Position numbers and translations under genes: made by a program. The notes under the pieces were generated by a model. The model ran no database searches and was not told the origin of the DNA. It saw nothing but the letters and a program-made list of their open reading frames with translations. Below, piece after piece: positions 13,107 through 25,600 of a stretch of DNA of 64,000 nucleotides (positions are counted from its first letter, which is position 1; each line of letters starts with the position of its first letter). Location of the stretch: the NCBI GenBank assembly GCA_002104985.1, contig MCGO01000040.1:310001-374000 (forward strand), given 5' to 3'. This stretch comes from Rhizoclosmatium globosum (taxonomy: Eukaryota > Chytridiomycota > Chytridiomycetes > Chytridiales > Chytriomycetaceae).

Positions 13107-13187
13107 GGCAACTTGGATTTTCGTTCTTTCTTTTCTCGCTCCGTCGCCATCCAAATCCAAGTCTAAAACAACAACACAACAACCAGA

Positions 13188-14105
13188 ATGACTGTCAAGG
13201 AACTCCTGTTTGGATCATCGCCTGTTCTTGCGGCACTGAAAGCGAACCGCCGAACTCTGCATCGCCTGTTTGTTTACTCTTCAAATGCCGAAAGCAGTGC
13301 TCAGTCACCTGTCGTGAATCGCAATAGGGATGCTGCGATTTCTCTTGCTCAGAAACTAAATGTCAAAGTTGTCAAGTCTGCGAAACCTGCAGGCGGCGCG
13401 TCGCTGCTTAATAACGTCACTCACAACGGACTTGTGCTTGAATGTGGTCCGCTTCCACAGCTCAACATCAAAGGATTGTCCCCTGTTTCGCGTCAGTCAG
13501 AGACTTGTCATAATTCAAGCTATTTTGCATCTGTATCCGACAAAGAACACGTCGATTTTGATTTTGAAGCCTCGGCAGATCCTGGAAGAATCAAAGTTCC
13601 TCTGTGGCTTGCGTTAGATCAAGTGAATGACCCTCAAAACTTAGGTGCCATCATAAGAACGTGTCATTTCTTCCAGGTTGATGGAATCGTTACAACGTCA
13701 CAATCAACTGCTCCCCTGTCCCCAACAGTGTCAAAAGCAAGCGCTGGCTCATTAGAATTGTATCCGACTCTATATTCAACAAAAAATCTACCGTCGTTCC
13801 TTCAAGATTGTAAAGATTCTGGCTGGCTTGTGTATGGGACTGATGTTTCAAGTCCGACAGCAAAAGTGATATCTTGTTGGAAAAGACCACCCATAGAGTC
13901 ACCAGTGATTTTGGTCATGGGATCTGAAGGCGAGGGTCTTAGAAAGACAGTGTCTGCCAAGTGTGACAAGCATTTGTTAATTCCGAATGATTCCGTTGCC
14001 GAAATAGGAACGCTTGATTCAGATGACCAGTCAAAAGGAATCCTTGATTCTCTCAACGTATCAGTCGCGACTGGAATTCTGTTGACCTCACTTCTCCGAA
14101 AATGA
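13188..14105 (+). CDS. MRM1: SpoU/TrmH-family rRNA 2'-O-ribose methyltransferase (MRM1-like)
   Basis: Single-exon gene, 305 residues. SpoU-fold methyltransferases use S-adenosylmethionine to methylate ribose 2'-OH; the MRM1 branch modifies a guanosine in mitochondrial large-subunit rRNA. Three family motifs are clear: LDQVNDPQNLGAIIRTC (motif 1), VILVMGSEGEGLR (motif 2) and LDSLNVSVATGILLTSLLR (motif 3, knot region). The N-terminal 95 residues (VKELLFGSSPVLAALKANRR) resemble the L30e-like substrate-binding domain. No strong mitochondrial presequence is obvious, so location is inferred from the family. The next gene starts only 30 bp downstream on the same strand. Confidence 0.88.
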   Translation: MTVKELLFGSSPVLAALKANRRTLHRLFVYSSNAESSAQSPVVNRNRDAAISLAQKLNVKVVKSAKPAGGASLLNNVTHNGLVLECGPLPQLNIKGLSPVSRQSETCHNSSYFASVSDKEHVDFDFEASADPGRIKVPLWLALDQVNDPQNLGAIIRTCHFFQVDGIVTTSQSTAPLSPTVSKASAGSLELYPTLYSTKNLPSFLQDCKDSGWLVYGTDVSSPTAKVISCWKRPPIESPVILVMGSEGEGLRKTVSAKCDKHLLIPNDSVAEIGTLDSDDQSKGILDSLNVSVATGILLTSLLRK

Positions 14106-14135
14106 AGAATAAAGAACTCTTTGGAAATTGAAAAG

Positions 14136-15180
14136 ATGACTCGTGACGAAATCAGCCTCAACCATGCCCGAGGTTTTGTTGGTGGCCACAAGAAGGCGCT
14201 ACTGATTGGAATCAACTACATTGGAAGTGATCATGAACTCAAAGGCTGCATTCAGGATGTCAAACACATGCAGGAGTTCCTCATTTCTCACAGAGGGTAT
14301 ACCAATACTCCCACATCCATGGTCTTCATGAGCGATGAAGCTCAGGATGACCATTTGAAGCCTAACTTTAAGAATCTGGTGGCAGGCTTCCAGGTGGGTG
14401 ACTCGAGTATTACGATTGATCAACCCCCTTAACCCAACCTACCTTTATTGGCAGTGGCTCGTCATGGGCAATAACCCCGGCGATCAGCTCTTCCTCCATT
14501 ATTCTGGCCATGGAGCCCAGATGAAGAGTGCGAAACACCCTTCTGGCCAAGAGGACTGTTTGGTTCCCCTCGACTACAAGTCCGCAGGATGCATTGATGC
14601 CGACTTCCTTCACCGTTCGTTGGTTCGTGCATTACCACCTAACGTTAAACTCACTGTTGTATTTGACTGCTGCCACTCTGGAACAATGCTCGAACTGCCC
14701 TACACGTATCGTCCAAACGCCGATGGAGAAATGAGCGCAAAAGAAGTAGCTACCAAAGTAATTGAAGAAGTCACTAGCTTGTTGAAAGGAGGATTCTCGT
14801 TCTCGTCCATGGGCAAAGTCGAAGAACTTCTCGAGGATGTTGGAGAACTTGCAGGTCTATTCCCACACCGCAGCGAAGTGGACGTCAAGGGATACAAGCG
14901 TGAACATTTCGATTCTGAAACAGACAGCGAAATGGAAAAGCCTGTTGTTGTGATTTCCGGATGTCGCGACGATCAAACTTCTGCAGACACAAATGTTCAA
15001 GGTTATGGCAGCACTGGTGCACTTTCCTATGCAGTTATGACTGTGCTGAAGCAAGGCAATGTTACTTATGACGGACTTTTGCGACACATTCGTCAATTTA
15101 TGGCGGACAATAGGCTTTCGCAAGTGCCACAACTCTCTTGTGGCATGGAGGTGGATCCAACTGGAACTTTTGAATTCTGA
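14136..15180 (+). CDS. Type I metacaspase, upstream tandem copy (no prodomain)
   Basis: Cysteine peptidase of clan CD, cleaving after Arg/Lys. Two exons (14136-14393 and 14455-15180) give 327 residues. The p20 region has KKALLIGINYIGS, the catalytic histidine in FLHYSGHG (about residue 105) and the catalytic cysteine in VFDCCHSG (about residue 159). The p10 region has VVVISGCRDDQTSAD and GALSYAV. It starts almost directly at the p20 domain, so the N-terminal Pro/Gln-rich prodomain of many fungal metacaspases is missing. Between the two domains it keeps a 44-residue helical linker that its neighbour lacks. It ends with the same GMEVDPTGTFEF tail as that copy. The start at ATG 14136 follows directly from the short gap to MRM1. 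Confidence 0.93.
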
Positions 15181-15252
15181 GAGACTCGATTTATTACCTT
15201 CTATTAAAATTCGAACTTTAACACATTGAAAGTGGTTGGAGAATGTGGCTGA

Positions 15253-16458
15253 ATGGTCCAAGAAATGTTCACCAAGACAACCGAAACACGCACCACCAAG
15301 ACCACGGTTATCAGGGCCGATGATCAGCCTCAAGAAGTCCGCGAGGTGAAGACCATTACTACCACGTATGCGCCGATCGCTGCGGCGGCAGAGGTGAGAA
15401 GGTGTGTCTAGCGGACTCCGCTGATGTCGACTTTGAGTAGAAGCTGGAAGTTGTGGACAGAGATCTCAATCTTGGTGCCTGGGTCAAAAAGCCGCTCTAC
15501 GTTGGCGAGCACGAAGTCTCTCTCAACCACGGCCGATCGTTTGCTTCGGGGAACAAGAAGGCTGTGTTAATTGGTATCAACTACGTTGGTACTGATCACG
15601 AGCTCAAAGGATGCATTCAGGTAATACTATAGGGAATTGGTGTGCGGGTGTACCAAGTGTCTGATTTCCAACACAAGGATGTCAAACACGTGCAAGACTT
15701 CCTGATCTCTCACCGTGGGTACACTGATACCCCAGAGACCATGAAATTCCTTTCTGACGAGGCTTCTTTGGAGGAATTGAAACCAACTAGAAAGAACATC
15801 TTGGCGGCGTTTGAGTGGCTAACTTCAAACAACCAACCTGGAGATCAGCTCTTCTTGCACTACAGTGGCCATGGAGCTGTAATGAAACAAGCTTCTCATC
15901 CAAATGGTCAAGAAGATTGTTTAGTTCCTCTCGATTACAAGGTACGACATATCAAAACGTTTTCTCAACCTAACTTCCAAATAGACTGCAGGCTGTATCG
16001 ATGCTGATGCCATTCACCGTGCGTTGTATCATGTTCTCCCACCAACTGTAAAATTGTCCGTCATTTTTGACTGTTGCCACTCTGGTACCATGCTCGAGCT
16101 CCCTTGGACTTACCGCCCGTCTGAAGACGGAACTTTGAACAAGAAAGAAGTCGATTCCAAGGGTTTCAAGCGCGAGCATTTTACATCGGAAACTGAAGGC
16201 GAGACGGTTGACAAGCCAGTCGTTGTGATTTCAGGATGTCGCGATGATCAAACTTCTGCGGACACTATTATCAAGGGTTACGGGAGCACTGGAGCTCTTT
16301 CCTATGCCGTTCAAAGTGTATTGAAAGAACAAGGGCCTGTTACTTACGATGGACTTTTGCGACACATTCGTGAATTCATGGCAACCAACAATCTCACCCA
16401 AGTCCCACAACTCAGCTGTGGAATGGAAATTGATCCAACTGGAACTTTTGAATTCTGA
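15253..16458 (+). CDS. Type I metacaspase, downstream tandem copy (short linker)
   Basis: Four exons (15253-15393, 15441-15620, 15678-15941, 15985-16458) give 352 residues. It has an N-terminal extension of about 90 residues: a Thr/Lys-rich start followed by a segment ending at VSLNHGRSFASGNKK. The catalytic dyad is intact, with FLHYSGHG and IFDCCHSG. Compared with the upstream copy, the region between catalytic Cys and p10 is 44 residues shorter (NKKEVDSKGFKREHF). The acceptor at 15984 rather than the later GACTGCAG is chosen because it restores TAGCIDAD, matching SAGCIDAD in the paralogue. None of its three introns matches the single intron of the upstream copy. It ends 34 bp from the convergent SEC5 stop codon. 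In-frame ATGs at 15253 and 15265 are both possible starts. Confidence 0.92.
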
Positions 16459-16492
16459 GAGACAATAAAACCTTTTATACACGTTTCAATAA

Positions 16493-19400
16493 TCACTTTT
16501 TGGGAGGAGGAACAACACTCAATCTTGCAAAATCAACACCACTCAAACGATTGCCGCTATAATCGCCTTCACTCTGCACAGCCGCAAGTAAATACTTCGG
16601 GCCGACAGGTGCTTCTTTTTCCTCCTCCTTAGGCTCAATTTGGGTTTCAGACTTGAATTCAACTCCATCGCCATCATCTCGAAAGCAAAGGAATTGCATC
16701 CATGTTGATTGCTTAGCCTTCAACAAATATTGCTTTACAAGCTCAACTCCCTCTTCTTTAGTTGTTGCCACAGCTTTGCTTGGGGATGAAGTTTCAGCAA
16801 CAACTTTGGCAGTATTCTCTTGAATGACTCCGTAAATCAGCGAAAAAACTTGCATGGTCTGAGGAGTCTCGTAGATGGATAATGTTTGATGAATGAATTC
16901 AGTTTCAAGAGTGGCCTAATAGTCGGATTCAACGTTGATGTTACATGGCTAATCAATGTACCTGCATAGCTCCCATTTCCGAAAATCTATCAACACCCCT
17001 AAAACTTTGAAGCAAATCGAGTGCAAGACTGTGAAGCAGGCTTGAAATGACATGTTTTACAAGGTTTTGAGATGCATCGGACACTTCAGCGTGGACCATG
17101 ACCAAGGACATCAATATTTCGTAGCAATATGGACGAATTTCTAGTTTACGGTAAGGTTTCATCAAAATTAATTATGTATACGAACCAATCGGTTTTTTAA
17201 GCTCATTCCAATCAAGTCCAGAGAAAAGAACACCAGATCTCACAAATCCACTGATGGGTAACGATTTGCGACGAATATAGTTATTAAATATCATTTGATT
17301 TAAGTAATTGCAAGTTTCGTTCAAATACTACAACTTTGGTCACTTGAAGTTGATAACATGAAAACTCCTTACATTTATCTCGCCAGAAATATGACACCTA
17401 AATTTTGACTCCAACAGCTTAATAATCTTTGGTAGTATAGTTTTATGCAAATAGGACAAGTTGCAGAGCACAACCAAACTTCGCGGTTCCTTCGTTCTTA
17501 AAATGAGTGAAATCTAACAGAAAAAGAGTCTGGTTACCGTTTTACGAGTATCAATAGCCTTTCCTTTCTTATCGACTATAATTTTTCCAATATGAGCTCT
17601 CTTTTTGCTGTGGGTGTTGGACTCATCCGAAGCAATGGCCCCAACTAGACCCCCGATACCTTCCCCATGAAATTTCTTATGAGGAGGAATCATGATTTCT
17701 TCCAGCCGGCTCTCATCCCATAACGTAGTACTACTTGTCGTGTCGGTAGTGCTGCTCATTCCAGAAGGAGCAACCCAACGTGTTGCCAACCATTCTAGAC
17801 CATCCAAGAGTTCGCAAAAAGAATTCGACACAAACGAAACTATTTGATCCAAGATCTGTTGAGGAACAATGCTGCTCGCGGGAGGGGTGTCGTAGTGGTA
17901 GGCTATGGGAGCAGAATTCTTTAAGCCTCCCGACGGCTCATCGTGTACTCCAAAAATAAGAAGGGCAGTTTGATTTGCTGGAAGGAGGTGAAACGAGTTT
18001 TGTTCTGTAGGAGGAGGAAGTTGCGAGCACACAGGAGCAGCCGCGACTTTGTACAAGGCATTAAGTGTGATTTTGAGGAAACGATAGTACAATTTTATGC
18101 ACTGAGTAGAATCTTGTGTCAGATCCTCCTCGGCAAAATTTGCAGCATTTGATTTGGCAGCAGGGCTAGGACGAACTGGACTACTGTCACGCGCTTTGCT
18201 TAGAATTGAATCACGTTGATCAATATCAAACAGAAATTCTTCGTATTCGTTGAATTTTCGAGACTCTATAAATCATTTTAAGACAAACTTAATAGATCAG
18301 TGACACTAACCTAACGTCATTCCCTCGCAGACTACTTCGACGCATCGCTTTTTGATGTTGTTGGCAACATCACCAACACATCTTAGAACTCTTTCTTCAA
18401 TTAAAGTGCCTCCTCCCACACGATGGTTTTTAATTTCATCGTAGATCTGGCTTAATTCTTTCATAATCTTTGCAGCCCAATGACTAGCCATCAATGGATG
18501 AGAAACAGCCAAAAACGTTCCATGCCATTTTAATGGAGCTGAAACAGAAGGAAGTGTAGAAATCATAGCCATTGATTCCTTGTACGTTTGCACGTTTTTC
18601 GCCAACTGTAACGAAGATCCACTCTCGTGAACCAAAAGACCATCAACAGAGTTTGATGTTACTGGAACAGATGGACCAGTCACAGCAATAGTCGCACGCG
18701 GAGAAAGCACGTTCTCCAAATTAGTTGTTTGACCTTGTGTTGATCCAGTCCTCATAGGAGAAGGTTTCTTGAGCTCAGCGAGAGGAGTTTGTAGGTGAAA
18801 GCAGTGTCCAAGAAGAGTTGAATATAGTTCCACAATTTGCCGAATCATGGTTTGGCAGTGCATCATTCTTTTTACATCTGCCCGCCGTTTGCCCTTATGC
18901 GCCGGAACTGTTGATGTTTGGACATTCGATTGAGTCTGAAAAATGTTAGTATTCATTTAATTAGAACGAATGACAAACCTTTTGAATACGATCTTCGCTG
19001 AAGATTTTGCATAGTCTCCAAAAGTCTTGCATAGATGCTGTAAGGATCTTTCCAAGACTTTTCACTACTTTCAAAGTAGACTTCCAAGCTTGTAAGTCGT
19101 ACTCTTCCACTGTTGACAATTCTTTCAATATCAATTCAATCTAAGTCTGAGAAAAGGTCTTACAGAAGGCTGATTCAAATTCTTTGGTGTGAACACTTCC
19201 AACAGCACGTTGGAACTGAACCAAAGTCCACCGTTCTGTTCGACGTATCATAAGAGCACCGTCTAAAGTGGAAAAGAGATTCTTGTGTGCAGTACTCTTG
19301 AGGCGACTACGCTGGACAGATTGTGTGCCTTGCGGTTCTTCTTCGCCTTCGTCCTTCAATTGATCAACAGAGCTTGGCAGACTCCCAAGGTAATGTGGTT

Positions 19401-21292
19401 TTGGAAGTGGTATTGAAGCACTTGGTGCTCTTAATGTAGCATAGTATGACTGCTTGAGGTCTTCCAATACATCGTCAAAATTGGGTTACGAATGATACAC
19501 ATACCATCCATTTGTTCCAAGTGCTCCTCATAGACCGCCAATAACTTATGAATAATCGTATCGTGCTGATTATTCAAGTAAAACCAAACTGGATCTTGTT
19601 CAGGATTCAAGTCCACTAGGTACCTGCACACAATCATCAGCAAGAGAGCGAAAACAATGTAAAACTCATACTTCAGTACTCTTTCTTGAACATCAAGTGG
19701 CTGATTAGAGTTTCTCAAATCGTTGAATAACTTCTTGCGAAAGTTCTCTGTGATATTTTCCACCTCTTTCCAAACATGCTGGAATACATCACGATGTGCT
19801 TCAGGTAACAGCGAATTTGCTGCAGCCGCGTTATTTGATTTTGTGTTTGCGCTGGAAACAGGAGCGACAGGTGTTTGCTGTGGGATCGAAGGTTGTTCCT
19901 GATTGACGTTCTCAGCCACGTCGTTGAGGATTCCAGTACTCAGTTTCATCTTTGACTCACGCGCTGAGTCAGTGGCACTTGCTTGGGTTGGGCGATCCGC
20001 TCTGACAGTTGAAAACGACGATGTCATCAAGTATTTTCCCTTGTTGTAATCCCGAACTGCGGCGTCATAATTTTCTTTTTTGATGGATTCTAGCAGAGAG
20101 CTTGGCAGGTTAAAAAAGAATTTCCATTGATCAAGCAATGAAAGAGCTGTCCGGATTTTGTCAGCTTTTTCTTTTCGTTCAATCATTGGGCTATAAACAT
20201 TTTTCGCCGCCGCCGCAAGTCCTGCGATCAGATTTTGTTAGTTTATGGGCAGTACTAGGTGAAAAGTCAACCAACCATCAAGGCTTTTGACGTAAGGGGC
20301 AAGCCCTTGGCTCTCAGATGAGATTAAGTTATTCGTTTTCATTTCATCGTAGAACGCTGGCTTCAAAGTTAAACTTATTTGGGAATATATGAATAGGCCT
20401 ACAGTCAATGGTGCTTTTGGCATTGACGAATTTGGCAAAGTGTTGCTTTACAAGGTCTTTCATGACTTCGGCACGTTTATCAATCGAATATTGAAGATTT
20501 CTGCATCCGATATCGGTTATGTCACGATATGATGTGGTATTGTGGACAGCTTTGAGGAAAACTTTGGGATCAAAGTTCTTGTGCGATACCAAAATACGTT
20601 CTGTTCATAAAACTCGTTAATTGAGAGCAGCCAAAACAAATAAAATTACGGTAAATATCCATATCAATCATTTGCGGTCGTGTTTTTCTGAGTTATGCAA
20701 TATGAGCCGAATGCTGTCCTCTCAAACAACAGAACGTACCCAAAAATGGATTGCTTGATTCCAATTGGATCCGAGGAATCAATATTCTTTACGCTAACCA
20801 TATTCACGCCGATTGCACCGCGTCCGTTTTTCCCTCTCGTTCGGACATTTGTGGGTAGTCCAGCCAACTCAGGAGAAGAGGTCGCGTTTTGGTCTGCCGC
20901 GCCACCTTGAAGAGCCGCCATCAATTCGATACCGATTTCGAGAGGATCCAAGTCCCAGTCATTGACGTCAAACGACTTAATGTTGTAGAACTTCAAGACT
21001 GGAAAGGAATTTGAAGTTTGACAGGTCAGCGTCGCATCTGAGACAAACAAAGGCACAGTTGGTACGCACTCGCTTGCTCCTCGTCCATCGAATACAGCGT
21101 TTCTTCGTTCTTTCCGCCGCGTCGGCCTTTCGTTGTTTCGGGGCGGACCGGAACTGTTGTGCTTTCGCGGAGCTCGTCGTCGTCGTCCTCCTCGTCCTCA
21201 ACTTCGGATCCAGTCACATTCGATGATTCTCGCGTGCGGGCCCGGCTGTGGCGCGTGCCCTTCGACGTGCTTGCAACTTGGAGCGTTGACAT
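16493..21292 (-). CDS. SEC5: Exocyst complex subunit SEC5 (EXOC2)
   Basis: Subunit of the octameric exocyst that tethers secretory vesicles to the plasma membrane. A many-exon gene starts at ATG 21292 (MSTLQVASTSKGTRHSRART) with an acidic, disordered N-terminus. It continues through a fungal-Sec5-like segment DSSDPIGIKQSIFG to the core: VSHKNFDPKVFLKAVHNTTS, VKQHFAKFVNAKSTIDC, FYDEMKTNNLI, DKIRTALSLLDQWKFFFNLP and YDAAVRDYNKGKYLM. These match the conserved Sec5 N-terminal block in order. The remaining exons are helical, as expected for exocyst rods, and the C-terminus is Lys/Pro-rich (FARLSVVPPPKK). Assignment rests mostly on the 19.4-20.6 kb exons. Confidence 0.88.
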
Positions 21293-21339
21293 TGTTGGAT
21301 TTGTCAAAGAAATGTATAAAAGGTAGGATTCAAACTGCT

Positions 21340-22536
21340 TCAAACTACAATTGCCACCGCACTAATCCTGAGAGAATACGCCCCCGTCAATTGATATTCA
21401 ACCACGTAGACATCATGCATAATTGCCCCATCAACTCTTTCCAACGCCTCCAAAATCACTTCTGCAAACATATTGTTTGGATATCCCAACACCAGACTCC
21501 TAAACCAAGCAACAATCAGAAACTGGTACTAACAAAAGAAAATTATCAATCACCCATCTTCCATCACACTTGCAACAGTGAGAAACGGATCAACTCCAGT
21601 GAAACTAACGCCCAAAGCCTTTCTTGCATCTGGACCCACGGCCCACGCAATCGTCAAGGCTAAAAAACGTGTAGCAATAGCATTTGCCGATAAAATCAAA
21701 TGCCTGCAATCCCAGTCTCCACAATCCTTGCAGAATCCCCCGTCAATCAATTTCTGTACCCCTCTCTCGATGGACGCAAAGTTTTCAATTTGAATACAGG
21801 TGCACTCTTGGCCGCTGAGGAATATCTGATTGAGTTGCGGCAATGCCTTGGCGTTATGTTGAAAGGCTTCTTTCATTTCCTCCGTCTGCTTCAAAAATAG
21901 CAAATCAGCTCGAGATAGCTCAATCGGTGTGTTCAATTTTCGGTGTTGTCTCTTGGATGGAGTTTTGGGCTGGGCTACTGGTGACGATAGCTCTAGTGTC
22001 TCCAGTAAGATACCCAAACAAAAATATCCAAAAGAAAAAATAATAGTATCACCTTCTTGTTGTTGTGGAGGCTGTTGAAGGCTAACGTTTATGCATTCTT
22101 CATCCAAATAGAGGCATTCATCCACCACTGAATAGTAATGACTCTCTTTCAAGCACTGAAGCATGCGCAATACGCGCTCATTATCACTCTCATATTTCAA
22201 ATAGATCCACGCTGCTCTGTGCAGCAAGAAAGTCAGTTTTTCTCAAACACGAAAATGACTCAAAGGCAACCTCGTAATTCCGAGAACTTTCGCTCCGCAG
22301 ATACAAGAACAATCTTCATTCGTGCAAATACTCTGTAGGAACGCGAGAAATAGCCCAGTGGCAGGGACTTTTGGAACTCGTCCATGCAGAAAGCGTACAA
22401 GGGAGTTGGTGTATTGGAATTTGATTCCCCATCCAAGTCTCGTCCATTTTGCCTGTTGAGTAAGAATTTCAAGTTCCCTCTCAGAGTGGTCAGCCTTGGC
22501 GCAGAGAGTATAAAGGGTCGTTCTGGTGGCAAGCAT
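21340..22536 (-). CDS. Unrecognised protein, four exons, cysteine-rich patches
   Basis: I do not recognise this family. Splicing GTTGCC...CACAG (about 22218-22271), GTGATA...GGAG (about 21998-22050) and GTGATT...TTTAG (about 21501-21555) gives one open protein of about 350 residues, from MLATRTTLYTLCAKADHSER at 22536 to AYSLRISAVAIVV at 21340. It has cysteine clusters (ICTNEDCSCICG, ECTCIQ, CKDCGDWDCRHL), a basic Pro-rich spacer (PKTPSKRQHRKLNTP) and helical stretches. The length of open frame across four exons and consistent splice signals support a real gene. It sits tandem between MTR10 (stop 92 bp upstream) and SEC5 (start 47 bp downstream). The start is uncertain. Confidence 0.6.
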
Positions 22537-22627
22537 TGGTGGCGAAAAACAAAACAAAAACAAGAGCAGCATTTCGTTCTTTCATCCTTCGGTAAATACA
22601 AATAGTCAACTTCATAATACAAGCCTG

Positions 22628-25600
22628 TCATCCTTTCCTTCCATTATTACGTCTTCGGTACTTGATCCCGTATTCATGCATCAAAACATCAACACGATAC
22701 ATATCCTTCTTCTCAACGGCTGTAGCAACAGTCACATACACCCACTCCCGCTTCTCCGCATCAGTCCATTTTGGATCAACCATTCCCGCAACACCACCTG
22801 CAATAACATCAACCCCGCCAAGGGTGTCACATAGGTATACAACAATCGAACCAATAACAGTGGCCCCACTTCCACTCTCCATGGCAATGTCTTCACGGTA
22901 TGGGAACGTGTTTACCAACCCCATGAGAAGCTGACGCATGAAAGCAGCGGCTTGGTCACGGATCACTGTTGTGAGAGGAGATGTGTCGCATCCTTGAGCA
23001 GAGGCGAGGCGGAATGTTGGAGAAGATAGTTGGAACAAGGACACGAAGAAGTTTGAATACAAGGCGATCCAACTGTAAAAGCGTACAACAGGCATACAAG
23101 CAATAGCACATTGTAAGAAGGAAGGAAGGAGAGGTGACTGGATAAAATGGTTGGGACATGACGTGAGGAAAGCAGTGAGAAGATTAGTGTAATCCTCGAC
23201 GACTATAAAAATCGCGTCAGCTAAATTAAACCAATTAGATCGAATATATCAGTACAAACCATCTGATACAATGTCAATCTGTCCATCGCATTCTTGAATG
23301 GCTCTGAAAGCAACTGCACTCATTCTTCCAACAAGTGAATGAACAACAGCCCCATCCTCTCCCCCAAACTGTCCAATAATCTTGGATGCAGGCCACATTG
23401 CTGAACTTATCTTTGTAACTTCATACACAGTCGCTAGAGCCTCCAGTACAGGGCCAACCAAAGGGCGGAAATGTTGCTTCTGTGTATCAACACATTTAAC
23501 AAGCAACCTGCACACAGTGTTGATAATTTTTGGGTCGCGCAAATAAAGCAGCGCTTCAAGAACAGGCCACATGTTCGTTAGGAGGACGGTACATGGATGT
23601 CGAATGGATGGGTTATTGGCTGGGAGAACTGGCTGTGCGTTGTACATAAAAGTTGTGAATTGATCCACAAGGTCTTAATGAAAGTGAATGTTAGTTTCCA
23701 ATTTTGTCACGTCGAACGCAATCACTCACCGAAAACTTCCAACTGCAAGTCTGGTGAATATCCGCCCTCAGGGGCAACAGCCATTTTCCCAATTTCATGC
23801 AGTCTCTGCGCGATTGGCAAACAAAACATTTCCAACACCTTCAGCATATCTGGCATGTCACCCGTGCTTTCAACAGGAACATGCTTAATCACATTGGCGA
23901 GACCTGCAATGACATCGGCTTTATCCGTCGAATTCAAAACGTTTCCAATTGACATGTAAAAGGGATGAAGTTGACTCAAGTATCCCACAAGTTGCTGATT
24001 CCAAAAAATGTTAAAAGCTGCCAAGTTAAACTGAATAATTCACTTACATCTCCACATTCATCACATAAATACCGTAAACTCTGACTGGCAGCCCCAATGG
24101 CTTCATTTTCCTCAAACCCTTTCGCAATAAACGTCATTTGATAGCTCAAAAACTCGGGATGCAATTTTGTCCAACTTGCATATCGACCAATCACCAAAAT
24201 AGCAGCGTATTTGATTTTGGGGTGATTTGGCAGTTGTGGAAGCATCCCCATAATCACTGGAAGAACAGTACTTTCGTTATCGCTAATGTTTCGACCAATG
24301 GTTCGCAAAGCAAACAGAGGAGCTTCAATTTGTTGCCAAGGTGTCGCTGGATCCAAGGTACCGCCTGGGGCACCAGCAAGCTGAAACGATTGGAGGATTG
24401 TGTAAGGTGTTGCAAGAGCTTCTTGCTGTCCAAGAACGTAAACACAGTGTTTGAGAACGTCACCCATATTATGGCGAAAGTCTCGAAACTCGTCGCGTTC
24501 TTTTGCAGTCCAAGTAGACGACGAATCAGAAGGATAGTGGAGGTGTCTAATCATGACAGCGTTGAGGCGGCGATAAATATCAAGGAAGGAAGATTGGTAT
24601 TTTGGTTGAAGCACGGTTTCCCCACTTTCAGTTTTGGCTGTGATTTCTTCCGCAAGTACAATCCAAAAATGGAACGTAATTCCAACAATTTCCAAGTCTT
24701 TGATGGCTGTGCATACAAGAATAGCTTCGGCGATGGGAGTCCAGGACTCAGGCGAAGAGAGAATATGCGACATGTAAGACTCGCCCGCATAGACGAACAG
24801 GCGACAAAATTCACGAACACGAGTCTCTTCTTCTTCTTGGCGGGATATGACTGAGTTAAGAGATGGGGCGAGAGACATGAGGCCGTTATAGATTGACTCC
24901 ACAAGTGGTATCGTTGTGGCGTTATCGCGTCCTGCAGAGAGTTTCTTCCCTGAACTGCGAATAATTTCCACAAGTACGTCGACAGCAGTTTCAAACACTG
25001 CGTCATCCAATGCATCAGACGTTGGGACAGTAATGAATGAAAAGCAACGGGGAACAATGTTTGTCCCTGCTATTTTGTCCAGAGACACGTCTCCAGCAAT
25101 AAGCCATGATCGTAAACACTCAAGAATTAATTTCACAAGGTCCGCGTCTCCATTGAGAGGATCACACTGCTCCAGCATCATAACCAAAGCATGCAGGACT
25201 TTGTTTGAGTTTGCATACACGACTTCCTTTGTCCGATTTGTAGCTTCATCTTTGTTGAGAAAGAAGGACGAGTCCGTTGCGCCGTCTTCGAATTCATAGG
25301 GCAGTGCAGCAAGGATATCAACAAGCAAGAGCCAGTCCTGCTTGTTCGCACTGAATAAATCAAACAGCGACGCGACGGGATCGGACCATTCTTTTGCGTG
25401 GACGGCAACGGCAGCCACGGCAACACTTGATGAGTAATAGGGAAAAGATACAAGGGTTAGTTTGTAAGCCGGACAGATAACAACAACAACAACAACGGCT
25501 CTGGCAACACGCACCTCAGCTGGGCAACAACCGCACGTGGTCCTCGTCGATACTTTACGGCAAGCAGGGACAGGAGCACGTCTCTGAGGCCGAGGCGCTG

